Assembly: GCA_027924645.1 (NCBI GenBank)
Contig: BSBN01001687.1
Coordinates: forward strand, 5,022,001 to 5,086,000
Direction of reading: 5' to 3'
Source of the DNA: Cunninghamia lanceolata
Taxonomy: Eukaryota; Streptophyta; Pinopsida; Cupressales; Cupressaceae
DNA length: 64,000 bases
Below, piece by piece: positions 1 through 11,286 of the stretch. The notes beneath the pieces were generated by a model. The model was given only the letters and a program-made list of their open reading frames with translations, made no database searches and was not told the DNA's origin. Within the stretch, counting starts at the first letter, position 1, and the number at the start of each line of letters is the position of its first letter. The translations under genes were made by a program, and so were the position numbers.

Positions 1-2523
1 AAACCCATTCTTAATGTTAAGGCTTTATCGTTGAGTTAAGATGACATGCTTTGTCGATGGATCGTGATGAGGAGACTAGCTCAACTCAATCATGTAATCT
101 ATAATTTTCATTTTAGTATTATTCTCTTATTGATTAAATCATGAAATCAAATAGAGATAATGTTATATAAATAATATTTGATTTAATCAAAATATATATA
201 AATGAGTCGAATGAGGAAATACCTCATGATATAATAGTATGGTTTTAAGTTGAGCAGCCATAGGCATCTTTTGAGAAATGCTTTAAATGATAAAAGCATG
301 ATGGATCAAACTTACTCATTAAGAGTAATCGTTTGCTTAAGTTAGTTTTTAGAGTTGGCGGCCTTGTATAGGAGGAGTGGTAGATAACTCAACCACCATC
401 GTTGATCTCCTCAAGTGATGTATCCATCATTAACATTTGTCAATGTCTACACATTTTTAGCTAAGTTGAATTTGAACCGTTGGTCAATACCGTTTGATTT
501 TAATGAGTTTTGAGAACTATTTTGGAGTGGGAGCAAACAGTTAGGATGACTCATTTATGAGTCTATTTTGAGCTCTTAAAGCCACGGCATAGATGGTCGA
601 TGGCATATCGAGTAAGTGCTCATGTTTTGTTTTGGGTAGGTCTGGTTATGAGATAGAAGGGAGTTCATAGTAGGTAATGAGAAAGCTCATAAAGTTAAGT
701 ATGAACGTGGTTGTCAGGGATGAACACAGTAGCTTATCACCGGTCCATATACCTTAGTAAGCTAATGTTGTCAGGTAGATATTCCTGAATGTTTTTTTTA
801 TAAGATAGAGATAATCATAATATATAGTTGTTTTGAGCAATCCTTAACAGTGTTATATGTAAGCTATGCTATGTGATATGCCATTTGTGTTGACTTTAAT
901 ACTATCGTGGTGACTTATTTGTCTGAGTCGACCGTGAATGTGAGTTTTAGTATATTCAAGAAGCGTTGTTTAGCCTGATATGGGCTGGTCCAGCAATGTA
1001 ATCAGTTTTGAATAATCAAAGTGAGTCGATATTACATCTATCTTTAACTGATAGGTATACTCTTCGATTGTTCAGGTTTTATATAAACAAACTTTCTTAG
1101 AAACTATTATAGTCTTCTATCGATTAGAAAACCAGTCGCACAGTGAGAAGAGCAATCTTCAGAAATAAGTTGACTATTCTTATCATAGGTGAAGTGTGTA
1201 TTAAATTCTTATGAGAATAGTATAAAGGGTTTTCATTAGTAAACTCTCCAAACAAGAAAAATATGGAATAGAGTATTTAGTGAAGTCAATTGTATTGAAA
1301 CCAATCTTGTTTTCTTTTCCGTGCATTGTCTAAATGGTATCTTATCAAAGAAACTTAGATTCTTGGTGAACTATGGTAACTATGAGGTATCCTTTGAAAT
1401 GATAGAATAACTATAGATAGTTAGTTGAACAGGATAAAGAGTCAAAGATCTTCTCCTATCTAAACTAGAACCATGATGAGTTCGGTCTATAGTAAACCAA
1501 TTTGCATAAATAAACCATGTCTATATAAAAATAACCTTGCATAAAGCATATATGGGTACATTTATGTAGTGATGAGCAATGGCATCATGTATGGTTGAAT
1601 TGATTAGGTATTCATATTCTTGTTGAATAAAGGATAATACCTTAGCAAGATTTATTGTAAACCTAGTTATGGTTGGGTTAAACCAAAGGTCTAATATAAT
1701 CTTTAATGAGATAAGAATATATAGAAGTATTGTAGTACTCAATGGTTGTTTAAAACCCTAGAGTTGATTAGGACCAAATGAAGGTTGATGTCATTTAGAC
1801 TTAACTAAGTATAAGTAGACTATTTCCAGGTTATGATGATTAAACCAATTATGTAAAGATAGTCAGAGTGAATAACTGCAGGAATATGACATTATCCAAG
1901 TTGAGTAGGGGTGGGTGAACATAATGACTATGTTCATATGAACATTATTTATAATTAAAAACTTTGGCCAAAGTAATGCATATGTTTTTTGCATGTGTTG
2001 TTGGTTCACTGTATTCGAATTGCTCAACCTATCAGAAATCATACTTAGCTAGAGGGTATCTAGGGTTGTATGGTTGATAGAGTTGAGTAGAATACAACAC
2101 TATGTACTTAGAAAAGGCAAATAACCACTGGTCACCTATGGTCTATATTCCTCGTGAAGGGTAGGGCCACTTCCTTGATGAAGATGTGTGGGAGACCACT
2201 GGTTTGTGGTTAGAGGTAAAACACTAGAAAGATGCTCTCTCTCCAAGTAGGAAACATGCCAGGACTTGTGATAAAGATGTCAGATATTCAGAGGTAGTAA
2301 ATATTCCAAAGTTTATATATTGTAATTGATTTACTTTTGTAAACAATTGTTCTTGAGATGGAAAATATGGTTTATTGTATTTTATAGTGAGAAATCTTGT
2401 AATTGTAGTTACTTGATTATATGTTGAATAAAAGAAAAATTTTCTCTATCTCATTTTACCTTGTTACTTTACTTCATGGTATATTTTTTATTTTTACTAT
2501 GTCTATAGAACGTGGATGTTACA
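1..2523 (+). repeat. 5' LTR of gypsy element A, left end outside window
   Basis: This stretch aligns along its whole length with 13699-16244, the 3' part of the downstream LTR, so the first ~600 bases of this LTR lie outside the window. It ends in GGATGTTACA, nearly the inverted form of the TGTTACATCC that begins the other copy. A tRNA-type primer-binding site follows three bases later. The two copies differ by scattered substitutions and small indels, so the insertion is old. No coding sequence is evident. Confidence 0.93.
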
Positions 2524-2525
2524 TA

Positions 2526-2537
2526 TGGTATCAGAAC
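2526..2537 (+). promoter_or_regulatory. Primer-binding site of gypsy A
   Basis: TGGTATCAGAAC lies three bases after the LTR end. It matches the usual plant initiator-Met tRNA primer site TGGTATCAGAGC except at one base, and would prime minus-strand cDNA synthesis. Confidence 0.85.
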
Positions 2538-2734
2538 TACCATGTTCAACACTAGGGCTTATGAGACCACTATGCTTACCTGTAGTCAACATTATGTGGT
2601 TAGCTAATGTTTGAAAATTTTCATGCTAGGATGGTACATTATAAGAAGACAACAAGAAAGTTTGTTAATTCAAGCCAACGTTTCCTTGAAGCTAAAAGAG
2701 AACATGAGGTCATTATCAAAATTTTTGAGGAACC

Positions 2735-2992
2735 AATGATGAGAGTGACATTTGGTTGAGTGATACTGAAACTCTAGTGACTATCTTAACTTGAATCAAA
2801 AGAGTGAGAAAGGAGTACTTGGACGGGGTTAAAGATGAAGAAATAAATTTGGTTAGGCGAGACCCCTGTATACCCTCAACTACTGAGATCATAGAAGTTA
2901 GGTCCAATAGTGAGTCAGAGGGTTATATACCTCATGGTTATGTATCTGAAAATGAGTTTGAGGCATATACCCCTTTGGATCATGACTTTTGA
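2735..2992 (+). pseudogene. Acidic leader ORF upstream of gag in gypsy A
   Basis: Between the primer-binding site and gag is an open frame with one internal TGA near 2792. From about 2804 it codes for roughly 60 residues rich in Glu, Asp and Ser, beginning around RKEYLDGVKDEEINL and ending in PLDHDF. It lies in the same frame as gag further downstream but is separated from it by a stop at 2990-2992. I recognise no domain. It could be a decayed 5' extension of Gag, or an upstream ORF peculiar to this family. The composition looks coding, but function is unknown. Confidence 0.35.
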
Positions 2993-3172
2993 AGTCATTT
3001 CTTGTAAAAGGAAGGAAACTCTTTACTTTTGAAAATAAATAAATAAATAAAAGAGTTGTTTTTGTGTCAAACTATTGTTTAAATTGAGTTTTATGTTTAG
3101 ATTTAATGGGTTACATTATAATCTTGAACTAATGGACAACTCAATATTCTCAGGTGTGAAAAATTGATAAAC

Positions 3173-5111
3173 ATGGTGTGGACAAGAACTAACCAAGGAG
3201 AAAGTGAAGAGGGAAACCATCTGCCAAATGATTAGTTAAACCAAATCATAACCATACTTGAGGAAACCAGGAAAAGATTGGGTGATTTGGAAAAAGTGGA
3301 TGATAAAGGGAATACTGAAGGGGGAGGTGAAAACTCTCATGATGAGAGCGGAGAAAACCATGAAGATCAAAGTAAGAGTACCAAACCTCATAAAGAGGCA
3401 AGGGATAGATTGACCTTGGAGCTTTCAAAGGATATCAAAAAGGTTGTTCCACCAAAATTTGATGGGACAAAAAATGGAGATGCTGCAGAAGCTTGGTTAA
3501 CAAAGATGGAAAAGTACTTCAAGATAAGAAATTACTCAGAGGTGACCAAGGTAGTATGGGGAGCATTCCAACTGGCAGGAGAAGCGTCGACTTGGTGGAT
3601 GAATAAAAATATGGAATTGAATTTGAGCTCTCTAAGGGTAACTTGGGATGAGTTCGTGGAACTCTTTCGAGAAAGATAGTTACCACAACTCTATTTTGAT
3701 CAGAAACTAACTGATTTTCAGAATCTCTGACAAGGAGATATGATAGTAGTAGAGTATGGAGAGAAATTCATTTGACTCTTGAAATACATTCCACAATATC
3801 AAAAGGATGAGAGATTTAGGATCAGAAAATTCATCATGGGCCTAAATGCTCAAATTGGTGGTGAAGTGGATGTACATGGTCCTACAACAATGGATCAAGT
3901 GTATAAGAAGGTGATCAAGCAAGAGCAAAAGCTGAAATCCATCTCGGCTTATCATGATAGAAGCCGCAAGAAGTTTAATGGAACTCCTAACAATCAACCC
4001 TACAAGAAAAGATATGAAAAGAGCTACGATAATAAGAGGAAAGATAAGGGATCTTAGAAGAGAAAAGGTGGATCTAGTAAAGAGAAGAAGAATGGCAACT
4101 TTAACAGAAGTGAGGATAATTATGGGAAGACTTCAAATAAGAAAGGACCAATTGGAGGATGCTTTACTTGTGGGGGTGACCATTATGCAAATCATTGCCC
4201 TAACAAAAATCAAAATGGTCAATAAAGAGGTACTGCACTACCTACTCAGCAAGAAGCATTCCAGCAAAGGATTCATACATCTCTCAACAACCGTCAAGCA
4301 GATTATCAAATCACACCCATTGAGATGATAGGTACTTTGTTTGAAGTCCCTATATCTATTTTAATTGATACATGAGCCACATAAAACTTTGTTTCTCCTA
4401 GAATTTTAAGTAAATTTTCTAGAAAAGTAGGTTATATGTCCAAACCTTGGTTAGTAGAATATGCTAACCAATATAAGGCTCAGGTAGAGCAATGTTTGTT
4501 TAAAGCCAAAGTTGACCTTCCGAGTTTCTCAACTGAAGTAAATTTGTATGTAGCCCCATTAGGTTCATATGATGTGATCCTTGGAATGAATTGGTTATGG
4601 AAACATAGAGCTAAGGTGGATTGTTTTTCAAAAATAGTTAAATGCTTAGATGACTTGGGAAATTTGACCCAATTCCAAGGGATTCAAAGAGAAGTTAAAA
4701 TCAGGACTATCTCTGCTAAGCAATTAAAAAGGGCTAGAAGGAAAGGTTGTCAGCTGTTTGCTATTAAGATGGAACAAGTGGAGGAAGAGGTAGAAAACCC
4801 TAGTTTATCTTTTGGGGAAAAGTATCCTTTTCTTCTAGAATTTTAGGATGTGTTTCCAGAAGAACTTCTGGTATTGCCTCCTAAGAGGGTGTTTGATTTT
4901 GCTATTGATATTAAACTAGGATTTCAGCCTATATCAAAAGCACCCTATCATATGATGATAACTGAGCTAATAGAATTGAAAGCACAATTACAAGAATTGT
5001 TGGCAAAAGGTTTAATCAGACCCAATATTTCACCTTGGGGTTCCCTGGTTATTTTTATTAAGAAGAAGGATGGAACTCTTTGTTTGTGTATAGATTATCA
5101 TATGCTTAACA
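3173..5111 (+). pseudogene. Gypsy A gag-protease-RT, 5' part (interrupted)
   Basis: A single reading frame runs from ATG 3173 to the Copia insertion, broken by stops (for example 3233, 3677, 4055, 4223) but with no frameshift that I see. The retrotransposon Gag domain lies at about 3420-3900, with AEAWLTKMEKYF and STWW landmarks. A zinc knuckle is at 4160-4198. The protease active site reads LIDT then a stop where Gly is expected (near 4370), so it is dead. A pepsin-like GSYDVILGMNWL segment follows, then the RT N-terminus ([24 protein letters not shown]). The order gag-PR-RT is that of Ty3/gypsy elements. The RT resumes at 11287. Confidence 0.9.
4160..4198 (+). other. CCHC-type zinc knuckle in gypsy A gag
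   Basis: The residues CFTCGGDHYANHC fit C-x2-C-x3-H-x4-C, the nucleic-acid-binding knuckle of nucleocapsid. The spacing is one residue shorter than the common C-x2-C-x4-H-x4-C form. All four metal ligands are present although the surrounding frame carries stops. Confidence 0.75.
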
Positions 5112-5259
5112 TGTTGGGAATTAAGGTGTCTCAACCTTTGCAAATTCCTAATGTTGTATTTATTTATTCCATGTTGAGTTGGCATACTCAGCACCTTGTG
5201 TATATGCAGGAGGATAAATTTTGGTGACTTTGGCAGCCGCAGTTTCCCCCTTGAATAAT

Positions 5260-5415
5260 TAACAGGGGTTTGGGGGCAGCACCCCCAAGATGGGGTCAAG
5301 GGGCGTAGCCCCTTCCGGGTCCAGGGGTAGCACCCCTGGCATGCTTCTTGTCGCGGTACAGGGCGGGGTCTAGGGGCAGCGCCCTCGTGGGGGCTCGGGG
5401 GCAACGCCCTTGAAA
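5260..5415. repeat. GC-rich hairpin array in Copia U3
   Basis: Several adjacent short palindromes are visible, such as GGGGGCAGCACCCCC, AAGGGGCGTAGCCCCTT and CCAGGGGTAGCACCCCTGG. They recur at about 10466-10610 in the 3' LTR with changes in both arms. The base composition is sharply unlike the rest of the window. Function is unknown; candidates are a structured transcript leader or an upstream regulatory block. Confidence 0.8.
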
Positions 5416-5714
5416 CCTCAAACGATTTTTAATTAATGACAAGTGTCGGTGAGTATCTCTACACGAGAGAAAGGCATCTTTGGTCAGTCAAGGGAGGTTA
5501 TGACATGTAAAAGGAATATGATATTTTTAGTCAGTGTATGATGGATTCTCTGACAGCTGTAAGGTACGTAAGAGCATTTGTCATAACCTATCTTGGGACC
5601 AGGTACCCACTTTGGGATGGAATGTTGGACAAGTGTCCTTAGGCGTGGGTTTTGGGGCATGAGTCCAAGATGGATGCCCATCTCTAGAAGGTTCCATATT
5701 TGCCTTGTGAACTG

Positions 5715-5722
5715 TATATAAA
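5715..5722 (+). promoter_or_regulatory. TATA box of the Copia 5' LTR
   Basis: TATATAAA follows a GC-containing U3. The equivalent in the 3' LTR is TATAAATA at 10912-10919. Its place, about 370 bases before the LTR end, suits an RNA polymerase II start at the U3/R border. Confidence 0.6.
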
Positions 5723-6092
5723 CAACTGCTTGGATGGGAGATAGATAGCTTTGGTACAAGTACTGTTATGCTGTCGGAATATCCCCAGATTCGACATTTA
5801 AAGACTCCTGAAAGAGCATTGGCTCTGAAACTGTATTGTAATCTGTTATTGTTTACTGTAATACATTTGAGCTGTGTTTTGGAGTGTGGGGGTTTTCACC
5901 CGTAAGGGTTTTCCCCACGTATATCTTGTCTCTCTCTCTTTGTCTTCTTTCTGGTTCTTGTGTTTTGCTACAATATCTCATGTTAATGGTTTAACATTGC
6001 TATAATAGTTAGGATAAAGTTGAATTTGCATAGCCCTCTCCTCATTAGATTAGTGTAGGAAGCATTTTTTGCACACCTAGCTTCCTTTGAGT

Positions 6093-6104
6093 TGGTATCA
6101 GAGC
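6093..6104 (+). promoter_or_regulatory. Primer-binding site of the Copia element
   Basis: TGGTATCAGAGC, two bases after the LTR, is the standard plant initiator-Met tRNA complement. Confidence 0.9.
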
Positions 6105-6207
6105 TTGATCACCTTTGGTCCTAGTTGTAGGGTAGGGGTTTTTTGAGCCAATCTTAGGTTGAGTGGGAGTCTGTGTAGAGCATTCTGTATCTTATTGCAG
6201 CAAGGAG

Positions 6208-9200
6208 ATGGCAAGCACATCAGGAAGGTTTGAAGTAGAGAAGTTCAACGACAATAATTTTGAGCTATGGAAGCTCAAGATGGAAGACATGTTAGTTGAC
6301 CGAGACCTTTGGGAAAGTGTGAATGGAACTAAACTAGCTGTAATGTCACAAGCTGACTAGGATCTCAAGGATCAGAAGGCTAAGGGTCTCTTAAGACTTA
6401 GTCTTGCCGATTTCGTGTTGTTAAATGTCCATGAGGAGGCTACTGCAACACTCCTTTGGAAGAAGTTGGGGGATGTGTATCAATCCAAATCCCTTGTCAA
6501 TAAACTTTTCCTAAGAAAGAAGTTGTACTCTCTTCGAATGGAGGACGAAGGATCCATGGCTGAGCATATGAATGCCTTTAACATGCTGGTTGCACAATTG
6601 ACATCTATCAGTGTAAAGATGGAGGAGGAGGATCTGTGTATGACCCTGCTTTGTTCTCTGCCGGACTCATGGGATCATCTTGTCATGGTAATCAGAAGCA
6701 CCACATCCACATTCAAAATGGAAGAGGTGATCTCTTCGCTGTTATCTGAAGAGATGCAGAGAAAGTCTTCTGAGGCAGCTAAAGAAGCCCTTGTAGTTTG
6801 TGGAAGACCCAAGGAGAAAGGGAAGAAGAAGGACAAGAAAGCTGAGAAGGGTAGATCCAAATCCCATGGGAGATCCAAATCTCCTGGAAAGTCCAAGGCT
6901 CTTTGTTGGAACTATGGTGAGACCGGGCATTTCCGAAAGGAATGCAAAGAGGAGAAGAAGAAAAAGAAGAAAGCTCCTGATTTAGATTGTGACAAATCAC
7001 ATGATGACGGTGATGCCTTCATCGTAGCCCTAGCAACCCATGCATCTGATGATGTGTGGCTAATCGACTCTGGTGCATCATTCCACATGACCTCACATCG
7101 AGACTGGTTCACTAAGTATAAGGAGTTCGATGTTGGAAAGGTGTATCTGGGTGATGACTCTCATCTGAAGATCATTGGTCATGGAAGAGTCTCTATCTGA
7201 TTCCCTGATGGTCAAGTGAAGAGGATCACTGGGGTTATGCACATCCTAGGCTTAGCATGGAACCTGCTTTCTATAAGTATGTTGAATGATGCAGGTGTGC
7301 AGGTTGTCTTTTTGAAAGACGGATGCAAGATGACTAGAGGATCTATGGTGCTTGCTAAGGGTACTCAGAGAGGTACTCTATTTCAGCTGGAAGCATGCAT
7401 TGCACAATGCAATAGTTCTTTTGACACAAGGAAGAGGGCAGTAGTCACTTCATCCCCACCATCTGAATGAGTAGTGAAGAAATCTATAGTTTCTAATCTT
7501 GATGGTTGTAATCGTGCATTGGAAGTTAAACTTCCTGTAGAAAAGACAATGTTATGGCATAAGAGATTTGGCTACATTGGTGAGAAGGGTCTGCATACCT
7601 TGAAAAATAAGAACCTCATTAAGGGGTTAGATGATTGTAATCTTGCTTTCAACTTTTGCGAACATTGCATTTATGGAAAACAAAACTATGTCCAGTTTTA
7701 CTCGAGTTCTCATAAGTCTTCTGGTGTGTTGGACCTCATTCATTCTGATGTGTTTAGTCCTATTAATGTTCCTTCATTATCAAAATCTATATATTTTGTA
7801 TATTTTATAGATGATTATAGTAGAAGGACATGGATTTATTTTCTCAGAAGCAAATCTGAAGTCTATAGCAAGTTTAAGGAGTTTAAAGCCTTTGCTGAAA
7901 ATTAGACTTGTAAAAAGATTAAATGTTTGACAACTAACAATGGTGGTGAGTTCTGTTCTATAGAATTTGATAAGTATTGCAAGGAACTTGGGATTGAAAG
8001 ACATAAGACAACTCCATACACACCGCAGCAAAATGGAGTTGCAGAGAGGATGAACAGGACACTGATGGAGAAGGCTAGGAGTATGCTTAGTGGAGCTGGT
8101 CTAGAACAAAAGTTTTGGGCTGAAGCTGTTGCCACTGCTTGCTATCTGGTAAACAGATCTCCTACATCAGCTCTTGTTGGAAAGACACCCATGGAGATGT
8201 GGTTTGGTAGAAAGCCTTTAGTAAGGCATCTTTGTGTCTTTGGTTGTGAAGCATATGCACATGTGCCTTAGGAGAAGTGGTCAAAGTTGGAGAACAAAGC
8301 TGTTATGTGTATCTTCATTGGCTATTCTATTGGTGTGAAAGGATACAAGCTTTAGGATTCCATGGCTAAAAAAGTGTTGTATAGCAGAAGTGTCATCTTT
8401 AGAGAGCTTACACCTTCTTCCACTATTTTGTAGCCAGAAGAAAAAGAAAAGAAAGAGGATGTTGTTCAGTTTCCTCTCACCCCTGAGAAGACTAAATAGA
8501 AAGATAATGTTGGACTTGATGATGAGGAGAGCTCTAGCAGCTCTAAAAGCTCAAAAGAAGAAGCTGAATCTCAACCTCAGCTCTTGAGGAGGTCTACACG
8601 GATAAGGAAGCAACCTAAAAGGTTTGGTTTTACATTGCTTGATTCTAGTTGTGCTTATGCTTTGCTCACTAATAGTGATGAACCTAGAACTGTATTAGAG
8701 GCTTTGGATATGAAGGATGCAAGTTCCTGGAAGGAGGCCATGGAGGAAGAAATGGCTTCTTTGGAAAAGAATCAAACTTGGGACTAGGTGCCTTTGCCTC
8801 CTGGACGGAAACCCATTGGATGTAAATGGGTGTTCAAGAAGAAGCTTTGTGCAGATAGCAGTATTGAAAAGTATAAGGCCAGATTAGTTGTGAAGGGGTA
8901 TTCACAAGTGGAGGGTATAGATTATGGTGAGATCTTCTCTCCCATTGCAAAGCTGACATCCATTCAATTCCTATTATCTCTCGCAGTAGCTTATGACTTG
9001 GAGGTAGAACAGATGGATGTGAAGACAACTTTCCTTCACGGTGACTTGGAGGAGGAAATCTACATGTCACAGCCAGAGCATTACATGGTAAAAGGTAAAG
9101 AAAATTTGGTTTGCAAACTTAAGAAGTCTTTGTATGGTTTGAAGCAATCCCCTAGGAGATGGTACTTGAAGTTTGATGCCTTTGTGTTGTCAATTAGATT

Positions 9201-10260
9201 TGTGAGATTGAAATCGGATCACTGTGTTTATTATAAGTTTGATGGTGATCATATTCTCATTGTTACACTGTATGTTGATGATATGTTGCTCATTGGGAAG
9301 GGTAAGAATATGATTTCTAATTTTAAATCTCAGTTGTCAGCTCAGTTTGAAATGAAAGACTTAGGGGCAGCCAGGTACATTCTAGGAATGGAAATCAGAA
9401 GAGACAGAACCAACAGAAAACTTTGGTTAAGTCAGAGTAAGTATGTTAAGACTGTGTTGGACAGATTCAGCATGGGAGATTGTAGACCATTGTGTGTTCC
9501 CGTTTCCTTGGGGACAAAGTTGTTTGTTGAGGATTGTCCAAAATCTCTTAGTGAGGTGGACGACATGAGCAGAGTACCTTATGCTAGTGCTGTTGGTAGT
9601 TTGATGTATGCTATGGTCTGCACAAGACCAGGCATTGCCTAAACAGTGGGAGTCCTTAGTCGATTTATGGCTAATCTTGGACGGGTTCATTGGGATGTAG
9701 TTAAGCGAGTGTTCAGATATCTGAGGGGTACTTCTGAGTATTCCATTTGTTATCATGGTAATGTTTCAGGACCTCCGCATTCTATTGATATTCGTGGATT
9801 TTTGGATTTAGATTGGGCAGGTGACATTAACAGCAGGAGATCCACCAGTGCTTATGTTTTTACATTGTTTGGTGGTGCTATTAGTTGGATAAGTGAGTGA
9901 CAACCTGTTGTTGCTTTGTCTATGATAGAAGCTGAGTATATGGCAGCAAATCATGCTTGTAAGGCAGCCATTTAACTTAAGAGATTATGTTCCGATATTA
10001 GTGTTGATGCAGGTCAGATCACGATCAGTTGTGACAGTCAGAGTGCAATTTGCCTTGCAAAGAATCCAACTTTCCATGCTAGAACAAAGCACATTGATGT
10101 TCAGTTTCACTTCCTGTGAGACATAGTTGAGGATGGAAAGGTAAATTTGGAGAAGGTAGATACTTTGAAGAATGTTGCAGATGCATTGACGAAACCAGTG
10201 GGCACAGAGAAGTTCAAATGGTGTTCAGAGTCTATGGGCCTCTTGGCCCCTAGCAGTTAA
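6208..10260 (+). pseudogene. Copia gag-pol polyprotein with 13 in-frame stops
   Basis: One frame spans about 1350 codons from ATG 6208 (product start MASTSGRFEVEKF) to TAA 10258. An in-frame ATG at 6163 is less like family starts. Order: Gag (6208-6800), basic linker and zinc knuckle (6904-6945, second Cys now Tyr), protease LIDSGASFHMT (near 7060), GAG-pre-integrase (7540-7700), integrase core (7720-8270), RT (8800-9500, YVDD intact), RNase H (9780-10190). Stops are at 6358, 7198, 7468, 7903, 8269, 8353, 8431, 8497, 8785, 9640, 9898, 9973 and 10117, yet no frameshift is evident. Integrase has TNNGGEF where TDNGGEF is usual, so the second catalytic Asp is lost. Resembles Tork-type Copia; lineage uncertain. 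Confidence 0.93.
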
Positions 10261-10307
10261 ATCTTGTCATTGCTTTTGTCCCTTGCAAGGTTCGACAAGT
10301 GGGAGAA

Positions 10308-11281
10308 TGTTGGGAATTAAGGTGTCTCAACCTTTGCAAATTCCTAATGTTGTATTTATTTATCCCATGTTGAGTTGGCATAGTCAGCACCTTTTGTATA
10401 TGCAGGAGGATAAATTTTGGTGACTTTCGCAGCCGTGGTTTCCCCCTTGAATAATTAACGGGGGTTTGGGGGCAGCGCCCCCAAGACGGGCTCAAGGGAC
10501 GTAGCCCCTTGCAGGATCCAGGGCCAGCACCCCTGGCGTGCTCCCTGTCACGATACTGGGTGGGGTCTAGGGGCAGCGCCCTCGTGGGGCTCAGGGGCAA
10601 TGCCCCACAACCTCAAACGATTTTTAATTAATGACAAGTGTTAGTGAGTATCTTTGCACGAGAGAAAGGCATCTTTGGGAGGTCAAGGGAGGTTATGATA
10701 TGTAAGAGGAATATGATATTTTTAGTTAGTGTATGATGGATTCTCTGACAACTGTAAGGTGCGTAAGAGCATCTGTCCTAACCTATCTTGGGACCAACCA
10801 CCCACTTTGGGATGGGATGTTGGACAAGTATCCTTAGGCATGGGTTTTGGGGCATGAGTCCAAGATGGACACCCATCTCTAGAAGGTTCCATATTTGCCT
10901 TGTAAACTCTATATAAATAGGTGCTTGGATGGGAGATAGATAACTTTGGTACAAGTACTATTATGCTGCTGGAATATCTCCAGATTTGACATTTAAAGAC
11001 TCCTGAAAGAGCATTGGCTCTAAAACTATATTGTAATCTATTATTGTTTACTATAATACATTTGAGCTATGTTTTGGAGTGTGGGGTTTTTCACCCGTAA
11101 GGGTTTTCCCCACGTATATCTTGTCTCTCTCTGTCTTCTTTTTGGTTCTTGTGTTTTGCTGCAATATCTCATGTTAATGGTTTAACATTGCTGTAATAGT
11201 TAGGATAAAGTTGAATTTGCATAGCCCTCTCCTCATTAGATTAGTGTAGGAAGCATTTTCCACACACCTAGCTTCCTTTCA
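10308..11281 (+). repeat. 3' LTR of the nested Copia element
   Basis: 974 bases from TGTTGGG to TTTCA, preceded by the purine-rich tract AAGTGGGAGAA. It differs from the 5' LTR mostly by transitions, many inside the GC hairpin array. It is followed by the duplicated target TAACA at 11282-11286. Confidence 0.95.
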
Positions 11282-11286
11282 TAACA

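Larger units (their letters stand above)
5112..6090 (+). repeat. 5' LTR of the nested Copia element
   Basis: 979 bases starting TGTTGGG. It carries a GC-rich stack of short hairpins (about 5260-5415) in otherwise AT-rich sequence, a TATA box at 5715-5722, and a CT-rich stretch near 5925-5950 before the primer site. The terminal CA is mutated to GA at 6090. The other copy is at 10308-11281. Confidence 0.95.
5112..11281 (+). mobile_element. Complete Copia retrotransposon nested in gypsy A
   Basis: LTRs 5112-6090 and 10308-11281 begin TGTTGGGAATTAAGG and end TTTGA/TTTCA. They flank a primer-binding site (6093-6104), one gag-pol frame and a purine-rich tract before 10308. A perfect 5-base duplication TAACA lies at 5107-5111 and 11282-11286. 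Removing the element joins gypsy A codons as Leu-Asn-Lys-Ala. The domain order protease, integrase, RT, RNase H is Copia-type. It is non-functional through stop codons and loss of a catalytic residue. Confidence 0.96.

Noticed and set aside
1521..1742. Minus-strand short frame in the gypsy A 5' LTR, repeated at 15208-15462
   Set aside because: Its recurrence is explained by LTR duplication; hydrophobic AT-rich product with no start context.
5030..5404. A minus-strand open frame with Pro/Arg-rich product
   Set aside because: It runs across RT, the insertion junction and the GC hairpin array; composition follows the palindromes and a similar shadow appears at 10250-10600 in the other LTR.
6163..6207. 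An upstream ATG for the Copia polyprotein
   Set aside because: The extra 15 residues do not look like a Gag start, whereas the product from 6208 begins in the style of this group.
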